Assembly (NCBI RefSeq): GCF_002332425.1
Contig: NZ_NRGS01000007.1
Location: forward strand, 61,686-125,685
From: Brachybacterium alimentarium
GTDB lineage: Bacteria > Actinomycetota > Actinomycetes > Actinomycetales > Dermabacteraceae
Direction of reading: 5' to 3'
DNA length: 64,000 nt
Shown here: piece after piece, positions 8,469-16,996 of the stretch
Layout of the letters: every line of letters starts with the position of its first letter
Numbering within the stretch: position 1 is the stretch's first letter
Made by a program: the position numbers and the translations under genes
The notes under the pieces: model-generated
The model's database searches: none
Seen by the model: the letters and a program-made list of their open reading frames with translations, nothing else
What the model was told of the DNA's origin: nothing

Positions 8469-9551
8469 ATGAGCGAGAACATCCCGACCTGGTCCACGAT
8501 CACGTCGCGCCTCGTGCGCGGCGAGGATCTCGACGTCCACGAAGCCTCCTGGGCGATGGACGAGGTCATGCTCGGAAACACCACCGCCGTCCAGCTGGCC
8601 GGGTTCCTCGTGGCCCTGCAGGCGAAGGGCGTCAGCAGCGACGAGCTCGCCGCCCTGGCCGATTCGATGGTGGCCCATGCCCGACCGGTGCGCTCTCCGC
8701 AGCGCTGCATCGATATCGTCGGCACCGGGGGAGACCTCGCCAAGACGGTGAACATCTCCACGATGGCGTCGATGGTGATCGCCTCGACGGGTCGGCCGGT
8801 GGTCAAGCACGGCAACCGCGCCTCGTCGTCGAAGTCGGGGTCGGCCGACGTGCTGGAGGAGCTCGGCGTGCGTCTGGACCTCCCGATCTCCGCCGTCGAG
8901 GACCTGGTCGAGGAGATCGGCATGACCTTCCTCTTCGCCCAGGTGTTCCACCCCTCGATGCGGTTCGCCGCGGAGGCCCGCAAGGGGCTGGGCATCCCGA
9001 CCGTCATGAACATCCTCGGTCCGATCACCAATCCGGCGATGCCTCGGGCGAGCGCCGTCGGGGTCGCGGACGTCACCATCGCCCCGACAGTCGCGGGCGT
9101 CTTCGCCGCGCGCGGCACGAGCGCGCTGGTCTTCCGCGGGCTGGACGGGCTGGACGAGCTGACGGTCACCGGCGAGTCCCAGGTCTGGGAGGTCCGGGGC
9201 GCAGAGGTGCGAGAGCACCTGTTGGATCCTCACCGGCTGCTCGGCCTGTCGCGTGCCGGCCACGACGCCCTCCGCGGCGGGACGGCGGCCGAGAACGCGC
9301 AGGTCGCCCGGGATCTCTTCGACGGGTCCCGCGAAGGACGCATGGAGGCGGTGCGGGATGCGGTGCTCCTGAACGCGGCGTCCGGTGTCCAGGCGTTCGA
9401 CGGGATCGGGCTCGAGGCGTCCGATGGCTTCGAGGACCGCTTCGTCGTCGCCTACCGGGAGGTCGAGGCCGCGCTGGACTCCGGGCGGCCCAAGGAGCTG
9501 CTGGAGAACTGGGCGGCGGCGTCGCAGCGGGTGATGTCCTCACAGGGCTGA
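8469..9551 (+). CDS. trpD: Anthranilate phosphoribosyltransferase
   Basis: Second step of tryptophan synthesis: joins anthranilate to PRPP. The 360-residue product shows the N-terminal helical domain followed by GTGGD (PRPP binding), the KHGNRASSSKSGSADVLEELG segment (two long stretches of active-site residues), and NPAMPRASAVGV with conserved Arg. An upstream GTG at 8448 is in frame, but the family normally begins near MSEN, and a -10-like GATCAT lies six bases before ATG 8469. It stands alone, divergent from ctaE, as in mycobacteria (Rv2192c next to ctaE); the other trp genes are not in the window. Confidence 0.96.
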   Translation: MSENIPTWSTITSRLVRGEDLDVHEASWAMDEVMLGNTTAVQLAGFLVALQAKGVSSDELAALADSMVAHARPVRSPQRCIDIVGTGGDLAKTVNISTMASMVIASTGRPVVKHGNRASSSKSGSADVLEELGVRLDLPISAVEDLVEEIGMTFLFAQVFHPSMRFAAEARKGLGIPTVMNILGPITNPAMPRASAVGVADVTIAPTVAGVFAARGTSALVFRGLDGLDELTVTGESQVWEVRGAEVREHLLDPHRLLGLSRAGHDALRGGTAAENAQVARDLFDGSREGRMEAVRDAVLLNAASGVQAFDGIGLEASDGFEDRFVVAYREVEAALDSGRPKELLENWAAASQRVMSSQG

Positions 9552-9596
9552 CCGGCGCAGCGCCCGCAGTGCGGGGCGCGCCCGATCTGCTCTGGT

Positions 9597-9878
9597 TCAG
9601 CCCTCGATGCCCAGATCGAAGGCCGCGTCGAGATCGCTCTTGGAGTAGGTCTTGAAGGCGATGTTCGTCGTGGTGTCCCGCACGCCCTCGACCTTGCCGA
9701 GCTGGTCGGCGATGACGCCGGCGAGGTCCTCGTGGGCGCGCACCCGCACGACGGCGATCAGGTCCACGTCACCGGTGACGGAATAGACCTGCTCGATGCC
9801 GTCGATGTCGACGATCGCCTCCGCGACCTCGGGGATGCGTGCGGACTCGACGACGATCGAGACGATGGCAGTGATCAT
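9597..9878 (-). CDS. Stand-alone Lrp/AsnC-type RAM ligand-binding domain protein
   Basis: The 93-residue protein is a single RAM (regulation of amino acid metabolism) domain without the helix-turn-helix found in Lrp. The alternating pattern fits the fold: MITAIVSIVVES, IVDIDGIEQVYSVTGDVDLIAVVRV, and the GVRDTTTNIAFKTY end strand. Such stand-alone RAM proteins oligomerise and bind amino acids; the ligand cannot be read from sequence. TAGGAG lies about five bases before ATG 9878. It lies between trpD (convergent) and the DnaQ-UvrC fusion (same strand, 52-base gap). Whether it modulates trpD is unknown. Confidence 0.85.
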   Translation of the reverse strand: MITAIVSIVVESARIPEVAEAIVDIDGIEQVYSVTGDVDLIAVVRVRAHEDLAGVIADQLGKVEGVRDTTTNIAFKTYSKSDLDAAFDLGIEG

Positions 9879-9930
9879 GGGAACTCCTAGGAGACGAGGC
9901 GCCGAGCGCGCCAGGACGTGTGCTCCGAGC

Positions 9931-11592
9931 CTATGCCCCGACGCCCGGCTGGGTCCGGGCGAAGCGTTCGGCGAGATGATCCGCGTCGAAGCGTGCGCGC
10001 GCGGGCTGTCGCCATTCGCCCTCGGTGAGGACCGTGCGCACGCCGTCCCCCTCCAGCCAGTTCAGCAGGATCTCCGCCTCCTGGTGATAGCCCTGGCACA
10101 TCGGTGCGGCGAGCTCCGCCTCACCGGTGCCGGTGAGGGCCAGGGAGCGTGCGACGGCGACGGGATCGGCCTGGGCGGGCACCAGTGCGGTGCCCGAGAA
10201 GCGACCGTGGCGCACGGCGAGGATCTCCCATCCGCGACCGCCGATGACGGGTTCTGAGCTCGGCCGTGCGGCGACCAGCAGGGGCACGTCGCCGATCGCG
10301 CGCAGTCGTGCCCCACGACGTGCTGCGGTGAGGAAGCTCAGCGCGAGGCGTCGTAGCTTCTCGGCGTCCTCGTAGCGGCCGGCGTCGACGTGACGGCGCA
10401 TGCGCGAGGCCACGTGGTCGAGGACGGCCCGCGGATCCTCGCGCATGGCCCGCCGCAGCTGATCGTGGTGAGCTGCCCGGGGGAGCGGCTCCCGCCCGCC
10501 GGCACGCTCGAAGGATGCCCCGCGGCCCAGCACGGCGTCGGTGAGCAGGCCTCGCAGCGGGTCCACGTCGTGACGCGAGGAGAGAGGGCCGATCTGCACC
10601 GAGCCGTCGGCTTCCGTCCGGGCGAGGCGCGCTGCGCGCAGCCCGTCCCCGCCGCTGCCGAGCCGCAGCCAGAGCGCCTTCTCGGGGGTCAGGCCGTGCC
10701 GGTTCGACGGGGGCTTCTCGGCGCCGATGATGCGCAGCTCGCGGATCGCGGCCTCGGTGGGAGTGGTGCACTCGATGATTCGGATCGACTCCGCCTGCGG
10801 GAGCATGTCCAGGACCTTGCGCCGGGTCTCCGAGGCCGTGAAATAGGTGCGCACCCGCGAGCGCAGATTGCGGGAGGTGCCCACGTAGAGCACCGCGTCC
10901 TGAGCGTCTCGGAACTGGTAGACCCCGGGGACGGAGGGGATGCTCGCCGCGAGGTGCTTCTTGCGCAGCTGGACAGGCGTGGCCCGTCGGTGCGCGGAGG
11001 ACAGGTCCTCGAGGGTGGACGTGCCGGTGGGGCCCAGGCGTTCGATGATCGCGTGGAGCACGTCGACCGTCGCCCGGGCATCGGAGAGAGCGCGGTGGTC
11101 CGGGGTGATGCTCGCTCCGACATGGGCGGCGAGGGTCGAGAGCTTGTGGTCGCGCACCTCGTCACGTCGGAACACGGTGCGGGCGAGCGCCAGGGTGTCC
11201 AGCACTGCGGGCCTCGGCCAGCCGATCTCGCAGCGGGCGGCCTGTGCCGTGAGGAAGGAGATGTCGAAGCGCGCGTTGTGGGCGACGAGGGCGGCATCGC
11301 CGACGAAGTCGAGGAACATCGGCAGCACCGTGGTGATCGGCGGCGCCCCGGCGACCGAGGCGTCCGTGATGCCGGTGAGCGAGGCGATGTAGGCCGGGAT
11401 CGGTCGTTCAGGATCCACGAACGTGCGGAACTCCCCGAGCACCTCGCCGGCCCGCACCTTGACGGCGCCGATCTCGGTGATCGCGTCGGCCGAGGGATCC
11501 GTCCCGGTGGTCTCGAGGTCGACCACGACGAGGGTCGCGTCCATCAAGGGGGTGCCGAGATCATCGAAGCTCAGCTGGCGGCGCGCGGACAT
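9931..11592 (-). CDS. DEDDh 3'-5' exonuclease fused to a UvrC-like GIY-YIG nuclease
   Basis: A 553-residue two-domain nuclease. Residues ~15-180 are a DnaQ/epsilon-type exonuclease: DLETTGTDP (ExoI), NARFDISFL (ExoII) and HRALSDARATVDVL (ExoIII with the DEDDh His). Residues ~215-300 are a GIY-YIG domain (GVYQFRDAQDAVLYVGTS...LRSRVRTYF), related to the N-terminal nuclease of UvrC and to Cho. The rest is a UvrC-like linker without the UvrC C-terminal endonuclease. The architecture is known in actinobacteria (M. tuberculosis Rv2191) and a role in DNA repair is presumed. The start is leaderless: TAGTCT six bases before ATG. Confidence 0.9.
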   Translation of the reverse strand: MSARRQLSFDDLGTPLMDATLVVVDLETTGTDPSADAITEIGAVKVRAGEVLGEFRTFVDPERPIPAYIASLTGITDASVAGAPPITTVLPMFLDFVGDAALVAHNARFDISFLTAQAARCEIGWPRPAVLDTLALARTVFRRDEVRDHKLSTLAAHVGASITPDHRALSDARATVDVLHAIIERLGPTGTSTLEDLSSAHRRATPVQLRKKHLAASIPSVPGVYQFRDAQDAVLYVGTSRNLRSRVRTYFTASETRRKVLDMLPQAESIRIIECTTPTEAAIRELRIIGAEKPPSNRHGLTPEKALWLRLGSGGDGLRAARLARTEADGSVQIGPLSSRHDVDPLRGLLTDAVLGRGASFERAGGREPLPRAAHHDQLRRAMREDPRAVLDHVASRMRRHVDAGRYEDAEKLRRLALSFLTAARRGARLRAIGDVPLLVAARPSSEPVIGGRGWEILAVRHGRFSGTALVPAQADPVAVARSLALTGTGEAELAAPMCQGYHQEAEILLNWLEGDGVRTVLTEGEWRQPARARFDADHLAERFARTQPGVGA

Positions 11593-11598
11593 GCCCGC

Positions 11599-11604
11599 AG
11601 ACTA
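11599..11604 (-). promoter_or_regulatory. -10 element of a leaderless promoter (DnaQ-UvrC gene)
   Basis: TAGTCT on the minus strand, then GCGGGC, then the ATG at 11592. Confidence 0.5.
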
Positions 11605-11684
11605 TGACGCGGCCCCGACACCTGAGCTCCTGACGCGTGGTGCGCGTGGTCACCCAGGTGCCGGGACCGGCACGGCGGAGCGGA

Positions 11685-13493
11685 TCAGCTCGTGGGCTTG
11701 GGTCGCGAATAGATCTTCTCGATGACCGGGGCGAGATCCTTGACGACCACGTTGCGCTTGAGCTTCAGCGACGGGGTCAGATAGCCGTTCTCCTCGGTGA
11801 AGTCCGAGTCGATGACCTCGAAGGCGCGGATCGACTCCGCCTTGGAGACGGACCGGTTGGCCTTGTCGACGACGGTCTGCACCTCGGCGAGCACCCGCTC
11901 GTCCTGGGCGGCCTCGGAGATGCTCATCTCGGGCAGCGAGTTGTTCTTCAACCAGGTGGGAAGCATCTCGGCATCGAGAGTGAGGATCGCGGCGACGAAC
12001 GGCTTCTGGTCACCGATGACCACGCACTGGCTGACCAGCGGATGAGATCGCAGCTGGTCCTCGAGCTGCGCCGGGGAGATGTTCTTCCCGCCGGCGGTCA
12101 CGATGACCTCCTTGGTGCGTCCCGTGATCGTCAGCGCGCCCTGCTCGTCCAGGGACCCGAGGTCGCCGGTGCGGAACCAGCCGTCCTGCAGAGCCTCGGC
12201 GGTGGCCTCGGGGTTGTGGTGATAACCGGCGAAGACCATGACGCCCTTGACGAGGATCTCGCCGTTGTCGTCGATCGCGACGGTGGACCCCGGCAGCGGT
12301 GGGCCCACGGTTCCGGGCTCGACCGCCCAGGGCAGGTTCACGCAGACCGGCGCGGTGGTCTCCGTGAGCCCGTACCCCTCGAGCACCGTCACCCCGATAC
12401 CGCGGAAGAAGTGGGCCAGGCGCGCACCCAGCGGTGCGCCGCCGGAGACCGCCCAGCGGACGTCGCCGCCCATGGCCTCTCGTAGCTTCCCGTAGACCAG
12501 CTTATCGAACAGCGCATGCTTCGCCTTCAGGCCGAACGGCACCTTCCCCGCGCTCTGCGCGAGGGAATAGGCGATCGCCGCGTCGGACGCGGCGGTGAAG
12601 ATCTTGCCGCGGCCCCCGGCGATGGCCTTCGCCTCGGCCCCGTTGTAGACCTTCTCGAACACGCGCGGCACGGCGAGCAGGAAGGTCGGCTTGAATGCGG
12701 CCAGATCCGGCAGCAGGTTCTTGGTGTCCGGGGTGAAGGCCGTGGTGACGGGCCACGAGGCGGCCAGCACGGTGATCAGCCGAGCGAAGACGTGCGCGAG
12801 GGGCAGGAACATCAGCAGGCGCGATCCCGGGGGCAGCACCTGCTCACCCAGGAGGTTCAGGGCGCTGCGGGAGGTGTCCACGAAGTTCCCGTGGGTCAGC
12901 TCGGCGCCCTTGGGGCGTCCGGTCGTGCCGGAGGTGTAGATGATCGTGGCGACGTCGTCGAGGGTGCGCGAGGTGCGGCGCGCTTCGAGGTCGTCGTCGC
13001 TGACGTCCGCTCCGCGCGCGGTGAGCTCCTGGATGATGCCGTCGTCGATGACACCGATGTGCTCGAGCGCAGGCAGCTCGCTGCGCACGGACTCCATGTC
13101 CTCCCGGTGGCGGGTGGCCTCCACGATCGCGAAGCGCGCGTTGGTGTCCGAGGCGATCCACTGGATCTGGCTGGGAGAGGACGTCTCGTAGATCGGGACG
13201 CTGACCCCGCCCGCCCACCAGACGGCCCAGTCGGCCAGCGTCCACTCGTAGCGGGTGCGGGAGAGGATCGCGACGACGTCCCCGGACTCCACGCCGGAGG
13301 CGATCAGCCCCTTCGCGACCTGCTTGACCTCGGCGATGAAGTCAGCAGTGGACAGGGGCACGTAGCGGCCGTCGGACTGTGCGAGCTCATAGATCGGGAC
13401 TGACTTGTCCGCACGCAGACGCCCCAGCAGGAGGTCCGTCGTATTCTCGTCTGCGCGGCTCTCGTGCTGCGGAGCCGTGGTGAACTGCTTCAT
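11685..13493 (-). CDS. Long-chain fatty acid--CoA ligase (AMP-forming), FadD15-like
   Basis: Activates fatty acids to acyl-CoA through an acyl-adenylate. The 602-residue protein has the ANL-superfamily core: P-loop-like YTSGTTGRPKG (~residue 190), EGYGLTETTAPV (adenine binding), WFRTGDLGSLDEQG with the ribose-binding Asp, and GRTKEVIVTAGGKNISPAQLE in the C-terminal subdomain. Length and order match Rv2187 (FadD15), which occupies the equivalent place. A GAAGGAGA site lies about five bases before ATG 13493. It is divergent from the glucokinase gene, with promoter elements for both in the gap. Confidence 0.94.
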   Translation of the reverse strand: MKQFTTAPQHESRADENTTDLLLGRLRADKSVPIYELAQSDGRYVPLSTADFIAEVKQVAKGLIASGVESGDVVAILSRTRYEWTLADWAVWWAGGVSVPIYETSSPSQIQWIASDTNARFAIVEATRHREDMESVRSELPALEHIGVIDDGIIQELTARGADVSDDDLEARRTSRTLDDVATIIYTSGTTGRPKGAELTHGNFVDTSRSALNLLGEQVLPPGSRLLMFLPLAHVFARLITVLAASWPVTTAFTPDTKNLLPDLAAFKPTFLLAVPRVFEKVYNGAEAKAIAGGRGKIFTAASDAAIAYSLAQSAGKVPFGLKAKHALFDKLVYGKLREAMGGDVRWAVSGGAPLGARLAHFFRGIGVTVLEGYGLTETTAPVCVNLPWAVEPGTVGPPLPGSTVAIDDNGEILVKGVMVFAGYHHNPEATAEALQDGWFRTGDLGSLDEQGALTITGRTKEVIVTAGGKNISPAQLEDQLRSHPLVSQCVVIGDQKPFVAAILTLDAEMLPTWLKNNSLPEMSISEAAQDERVLAEVQTVVDKANRSVSKAESIRAFEVIDSDFTEENGYLTPSLKLKRNVVVKDLAPVIEKIYSRPKPTS

Positions 13494-13572
13494 CGAATCT
13501 CCTTCGATCCGGGAAGGGGCGCGATCCCGGAATACCGGAGGCCTGCCCGGAAGCGCTGGTCGGGTGGGGACG

Positions 13573-13597
13573 ATCCTACGCCAGCGCCAATTACGAT
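13573..13597. promoter_or_regulatory. Back-to-back -10 elements for the ligase and glucokinase genes
   Basis: Minus strand TAGGAT (13578-13573) faces the acyl-CoA ligase gene; plus strand TACGAT (13592-13597) faces the glucokinase gene. Both leave 5' leaders of roughly 60-75 bases, and both genes have good ribosome binding sites. -35 elements are weak. Confidence 0.4.
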
Positions 13598-13663
13598 GGG
13601 TACGACGAGCTGGGAACCAGACACTGGAAACGACCTGATCACCTGTGATCGAGAAGGAGCGGC

Positions 13664-14599
13664 ATGCTCTCCATCGGAGTGGACATCGGCGGCACGAAGA
13701 TCGCAGCGGGAGTGGTCGACGAGGGCGGCGAGATCATCGCTGCGACGACCCGCAGCACGCCGGCGACGGATCCTGAGCTGATCGAGGCGGGAGTCGCCGA
13801 CGCGGTCGCGGAGCTGCGCGCGCACCACGACGTGGTCGGCATCGGTGTGGGGGCGGCCGGCTTCGTCGGCGCGGACCGGCGCACGGTGAAGTTCGCCGCG
13901 AACCTCGCATGGCGTCAGCGGCCGCTGGCCGATCAGCTCGAGCGTCTGGCCGATCTCCCGGTCGTGATCGAGAACGACGCGAATGCCGCCGGCTGGGCCG
14001 AGTACCGCTTCGGTGCCGCGACCGAGGCGAAGCACATGCTCATGATGACCGTCGGCACCGGGCTCGGCGGCGCGATCGTCCTGGACGGTCAGCTGATCCG
14101 CGGCGGGGACGGCTTCGCCGGCGAGGTCGCCCACATGACGGCGGTCCCGGACGGCCAATGGTGCGGCTGCGGGCGCAAGGGCTGCCTCGAGCAGTACACG
14201 TCGGGCACGGCGCTGGTGCGCACCGCCAAGCATCGGGCGAGTGCCGGGGACTCGCTGATGGGGCCGCTGGTGCAGGCCGCCGGTGGAGATCGGGAGGAGA
14301 TCGACGGCCCCCTCATCACCCGCCTCGCGCAGGAGGGCGATCCCGGCTCCCGCGAGCTGATCGCGGAGCTCGGCTCCTGGCTGGGTCTGGGAGTCTCCTC
14401 CATCTCCGCCCTGCTGGATCCCGACATGATCGTCGTCGGCGGAGGCGTCGTCGCCGCCGGGGACCTGCTGCTGGATCCCGCGCGCAGGTCCTACGGGGCG
14501 AACCTCACCGCTCGCGCGCACCGCAGCCTGGCGCCTTTCGTCGCGGCGAGCATGGGCAACCGCGCCGGGATCGTCGGCGCAGCGGATCTCGCACGCTGA
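13664..14599 (+). CDS. glk: Glucokinase, ROK family
   Basis: Phosphorylates glucose to glucose 6-phosphate with ATP (polyphosphate use cannot be excluded). The 311-residue product has DIGGTKIAAG (phosphate loop), GVGAAGFV, ENDANAAGWAEYRFGA with the catalytic Asp, the GTGLGGAIV loop, and the ROK zinc motif CGCGRKGCLEQYTSG. It begins with ATG after AAGGAG at about five bases. It is not in an operon with a sugar transporter. Position beside an acyl-CoA ligase is common in Micrococcales. Confidence 0.93.
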   Translation: MLSIGVDIGGTKIAAGVVDEGGEIIAATTRSTPATDPELIEAGVADAVAELRAHHDVVGIGVGAAGFVGADRRTVKFAANLAWRQRPLADQLERLADLPVVIENDANAAGWAEYRFGAATEAKHMLMMTVGTGLGGAIVLDGQLIRGGDGFAGEVAHMTAVPDGQWCGCGRKGCLEQYTSGTALVRTAKHRASAGDSLMGPLVQAAGGDREEIDGPLITRLAQEGDPGSRELIAELGSWLGLGVSSISALLDPDMIVVGGGVVAAGDLLLDPARRSYGANLTARAHRSLAPFVAASMGNRAGIVGAADLAR

Positions 14600-14650
14600 G
14601 GCGCTCCGCGCCGCACGCCGAGGCAGTCCTGGTCGCCTGGTCCGCCGGCC

Positions 14651-14721
14651 CGGACCGGTCCTGCGACCCGGACCGGCGTCGCCGGCCAGGGCTCTCGGAC
14701 CGGCAAGGTCGCTCGGACCGG
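14651..14721. repeat. Spaced CGGACCGG octamers
   Basis: Four copies of CGGACCGG start at 14651, 14669, 14696 and 14714, two pairs each 18 bases apart, in the gap between two convergent genes. They might fold and help terminate transcription. Confidence 0.6.
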
Positions 14722-14725
14722 CCGC

Positions 14726-15298
14726 TCAGAGCTGCGCGCCGTTGTCGTCCTCATCGCGAGTGCGCGGAGCCTGCAGCAGCAGCGAGATGACGCCGCCGAG
14801 AGAGGCGAGGGCGCCCAGCCATCCCAGGACCGACGGCAGCGCGACCGTCACGGACACCGCGATCAGCAGCAGCACCCCACCGATCAGAGCGGTCCAGGAC
14901 CACAGGGTGCGGGAGGACATCTGCGGGAAGTCCGGGTCGGGCTGCTCGAAGTCGCCGTAGAGCACCTCGTCGTCGTCGAGCTCCCGGGGTCCCGCCGAGC
15001 CCCGGATGCCGGCTGTCGGGTCGGACAGTCCAGCAGCCGGATGCGCAGCACGGGAACGGGCCCGGGATTCTTCGCTCGGAGGCTCGGGCGGGGAATCCGC
15101 GCTGAACGGCCACTCGTCGTCGTCGGCCGAGGGCGACCCGGGGGAGAGACTCTGTGGGGAGGAGGCCGGTGCCGCCGGTTCACGAGGCGCGTCCCCGGGC
15201 CGCAGGACGACGCCCTCGCCTTCGAGCATGCGGGCGAACTCGGCATCGACGTCACGACGTCCGCCGGCATCGCGCGGCTCGTGGGGCTCGGTGTTCAT
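14726..15298 (-). CDS. Hypothetical protein with two C-terminal membrane helices
   Basis: I do not recognise a family with confidence. The 190-residue product has a long acidic, Pro/Ser/Glu-rich cytoplasmic N-terminus (~1-125, including DDDEWPFSADSPPEPPSEE) and two hydrophobic segments (~133-155 and ~158-175), ending in a short charged tail. The pattern fits small actinobacterial membrane proteins of unknown function. Its ATG overlaps the stop of the upstream esterase gene (ATGA), so the two are translationally coupled. Confidence 0.75.
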   Translation of the reverse strand: MNTEPHEPRDAGGRRDVDAEFARMLEGEGVVLRPGDAPREPAAPASSPQSLSPGSPSADDDEWPFSADSPPEPPSEESRARSRAAHPAAGLSDPTAGIRGSAGPRELDDDEVLYGDFEQPDPDFPQMSSRTLWSWTALIGGVLLLIAVSVTVALPSVLGWLGALASLGGVISLLLQAPRTRDEDDNGAQL

Positions 15299-16080
15299 CG
15301 CGGGCCTCCTTCGGCTCCCGGGGGAGAGGACATCTGCTGCTCGAGGAACCGGGCGGAGGTGTCGAACAGAAGCTGTGCGTCATGGTCCAGCGTGGCCAGA
15401 TGATAGCTGCGCGTCAGCGCAAGACGCTCGACGGGACCGGAGACACCGGCCGCGACGATGTCGCTGTCCGTCGGGGGCACCGTGTGGTCCTGGCTCGAGG
15501 TGGCCAGCAGGAGTGGTGCGGTGACAGCTCCGAGACCGGCGCGGGTCGTGCGGAAGAGCCGGCGCAGCTGACCGACGGAGCGCAGCGGCATCCGGTCGTA
15601 GGCCTCCTCGGAGACTCCCTGCTTCGCGATGTCGGAGCCGATCCCGGGCAGCGTGCGCACGACCGGAGCGATCAGATCGGCGGCGACGGCCAGGGGAGGC
15701 AGCGTCATCCCGGGGTTCACCGCGACCAACGCCCCGATACGTCCGTGCAGATCCGGATCCTGGGCGAGGGCCAATGTGAGCGCGCCCCCCATCGAGAGCC
15801 CGCCCACCGCGATCCTGCCGTGCTCCTCGGACAGGGCCAGTGCCGCCTCCCGGAGACGGTCGTACCAGTCCTCTCGCCGCGAGGTGCTCATGTGCTGCCA
15901 GGTGGAGCCATGGCCGGGCAGCAGGGGCAGATCGACGACCCATCCTCGGTCCGCATGATCCTGCGCCCAGGGACGCATCGACTGCGGCGAGCCGGTGAAG
16001 CCATGGCACAGGAGCAGAGCCCCTCGGGGGTTAGAGTGACCCCGCGCGCTCCACGGGCGGGACAGTTCGCTGAACGCCAT
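15295..16080 (-). CDS. Alpha/beta hydrolase, carboxylesterase/monoacylglycerol-lipase type
   Basis: A 261-residue serine hydrolase resembling the Est30/Geobacillus carboxylesterase and monoacylglycerol lipase group. Seen are the oxyanion-hole segment LLCHGFTGSPQSM, the nucleophile elbow GGLSMGGALTLALA (Ser ~95), and late Asp and His in SSQDHTVPP and SYHLATLDHD. No signal peptide, so probably cytoplasmic. It is divergent from the PlsC gene and coupled to the downstream membrane protein. A -10-like GACGAT lies six bases before ATG 16080, with no ribosome binding site. Natural substrate unknown; a lipid ester is plausible given the neighbour. Confidence 0.88.
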   Translation of the reverse strand: MAFSELSRPWSARGHSNPRGALLLCHGFTGSPQSMRPWAQDHADRGWVVDLPLLPGHGSTWQHMSTSRREDWYDRLREAALALSEEHGRIAVGGLSMGGALTLALAQDPDLHGRIGALVAVNPGMTLPPLAVAADLIAPVVRTLPGIGSDIAKQGVSEEAYDRMPLRSVGQLRRLFRTTRAGLGAVTAPLLLATSSQDHTVPPTDSDIVAAGVSGPVERLALTRSYHLATLDHDAQLLFDTSARFLEQQMSSPPGAEGGPR

Positions 16081-16230
16081 GGGTACATCGTCGCACCCGC
16101 GCGCACATGCTTCGTCCCCGTTCCGGTCCTGTCCGTGTCCCCCTGTCGTCCCCGCTCCGTCCCGCTCCCTTGCTCACCGCCCTGCGACCGCGCCGCTGCC
16201 GCGCCGAGCGCACACCCCCAGGAGACCGCC

Positions 16231-16941
16231 GTGCTGTACGAGATCGCCAAACCTTTCGTGATGGGCGTGGTGAGGGTGGTCTGGGATCCGACCATCGAGG
16301 GACGCGAGCACATTCCGGAGACCGGGGCCGTCATCCTCGCCTCCAACCATCATTCCTACGCCGACACGGTCTTCCTTCCCGGACAGGTGCGTCGCACCGT
16401 GCACTTCCTGGGGAAGTCCGACATCTTCACCGGCGCCTCCCCGTGGAACCGGGTGGCCGCCTCGATCATGCGCGGGCTGCATGTGATGCCGGTGGATCGC
16501 ACCGGGGGCAGCGCCGCGAGCTCGGCGATCGCGGGGGCCCTGGCCGTGCTCGAGGCCGGCGAGATCCTCGGCATCTACCCGGAGGGCACCCGCAGTCCGG
16601 ACGGTCGGCTCTACCGGGGGAAGACCGGCGTCGCCCGGGTCGCGCTCGCCACCGGGGCGCCGATCGTCCCGGTCGCGATGCTCGGTGTCCATGAGGCCCA
16701 TCAGGGCCGGAAGTACCTGCCACGGCGTCGGCCCCGGATCCGGGTCGTGGTGGGGAAGCAGGTGGACGCCCGGTCGGTGGCGCTGTCCCTCGGCGCGGCC
16801 GACGAGGGCACCGTCCTGCGTGCGGTCACGGACCACGTCATGGACCGCATCCAGGAGCTGTCGGGCCAGGAGCGCACCGAGGAGTACGCGGCGGACGTCA
16901 AGCGCCGGCTGCGCGAGGCATCGGCACGGCGCGAGGTGTGA
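16231..16941 (+). CDS. 1-acyl-sn-glycerol-3-phosphate acyltransferase (PlsC family)
   Basis: Acyl transfer to lysophosphatidic acid or a related lipid at the membrane. The 236-residue product has the acyltransferase boxes NHHSYAD (HX4D catalytic), the RGLHVMPVDRTGG segment, and YPEGTRSPDG. The frame is open upstream for over 1 kb as a shadow of the opposite-strand genes; the true start is GTG 16231, with GGAG six bases before it and the conserved LYEIAKPFVMGVVRVVW opening. It matches Rv2182c in position. It lies 55 bases before the DAHP synthase gene, which has its own promoter. Confidence 0.92.
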   Translation: MLYEIAKPFVMGVVRVVWDPTIEGREHIPETGAVILASNHHSYADTVFLPGQVRRTVHFLGKSDIFTGASPWNRVAASIMRGLHVMPVDRTGGSAASSAIAGALAVLEAGEILGIYPEGTRSPDGRLYRGKTGVARVALATGAPIVPVAMLGVHEAHQGRKYLPRRRPRIRVVVGKQVDARSVALSLGAADEGTVLRAVTDHVMDRIQELSGQERTEEYAADVKRRLREASARREV

Positions 16942-16984
16942 TCCCGTCCACTGGATCCTGTCCTCCCCATCGCGAACCACTGCG

Positions 16985-16990
16985 TACCCT
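16985..16990 (+). promoter_or_regulatory. -10 element of a leaderless DAHP synthase promoter
   Basis: TACCCT, then six bases, then GTG 16997. The same TACCCT-6-start arrangement precedes dut at 44494. Confidence 0.55.
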
Positions 16991-16996
16991 GTGGGG

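Noticed and set aside
9552..9596. Terminator between trpD and the RAM-domain gene
   Set aside because: The GC-rich inverted repeat is imperfect with a bulge and too short to call.
15154..16230. N-terminal extension of the PlsC-like gene
   Set aside because: The extra 359 residues are the antisense of two good genes; GTG 16231 has a ribosome binding site and the family start.
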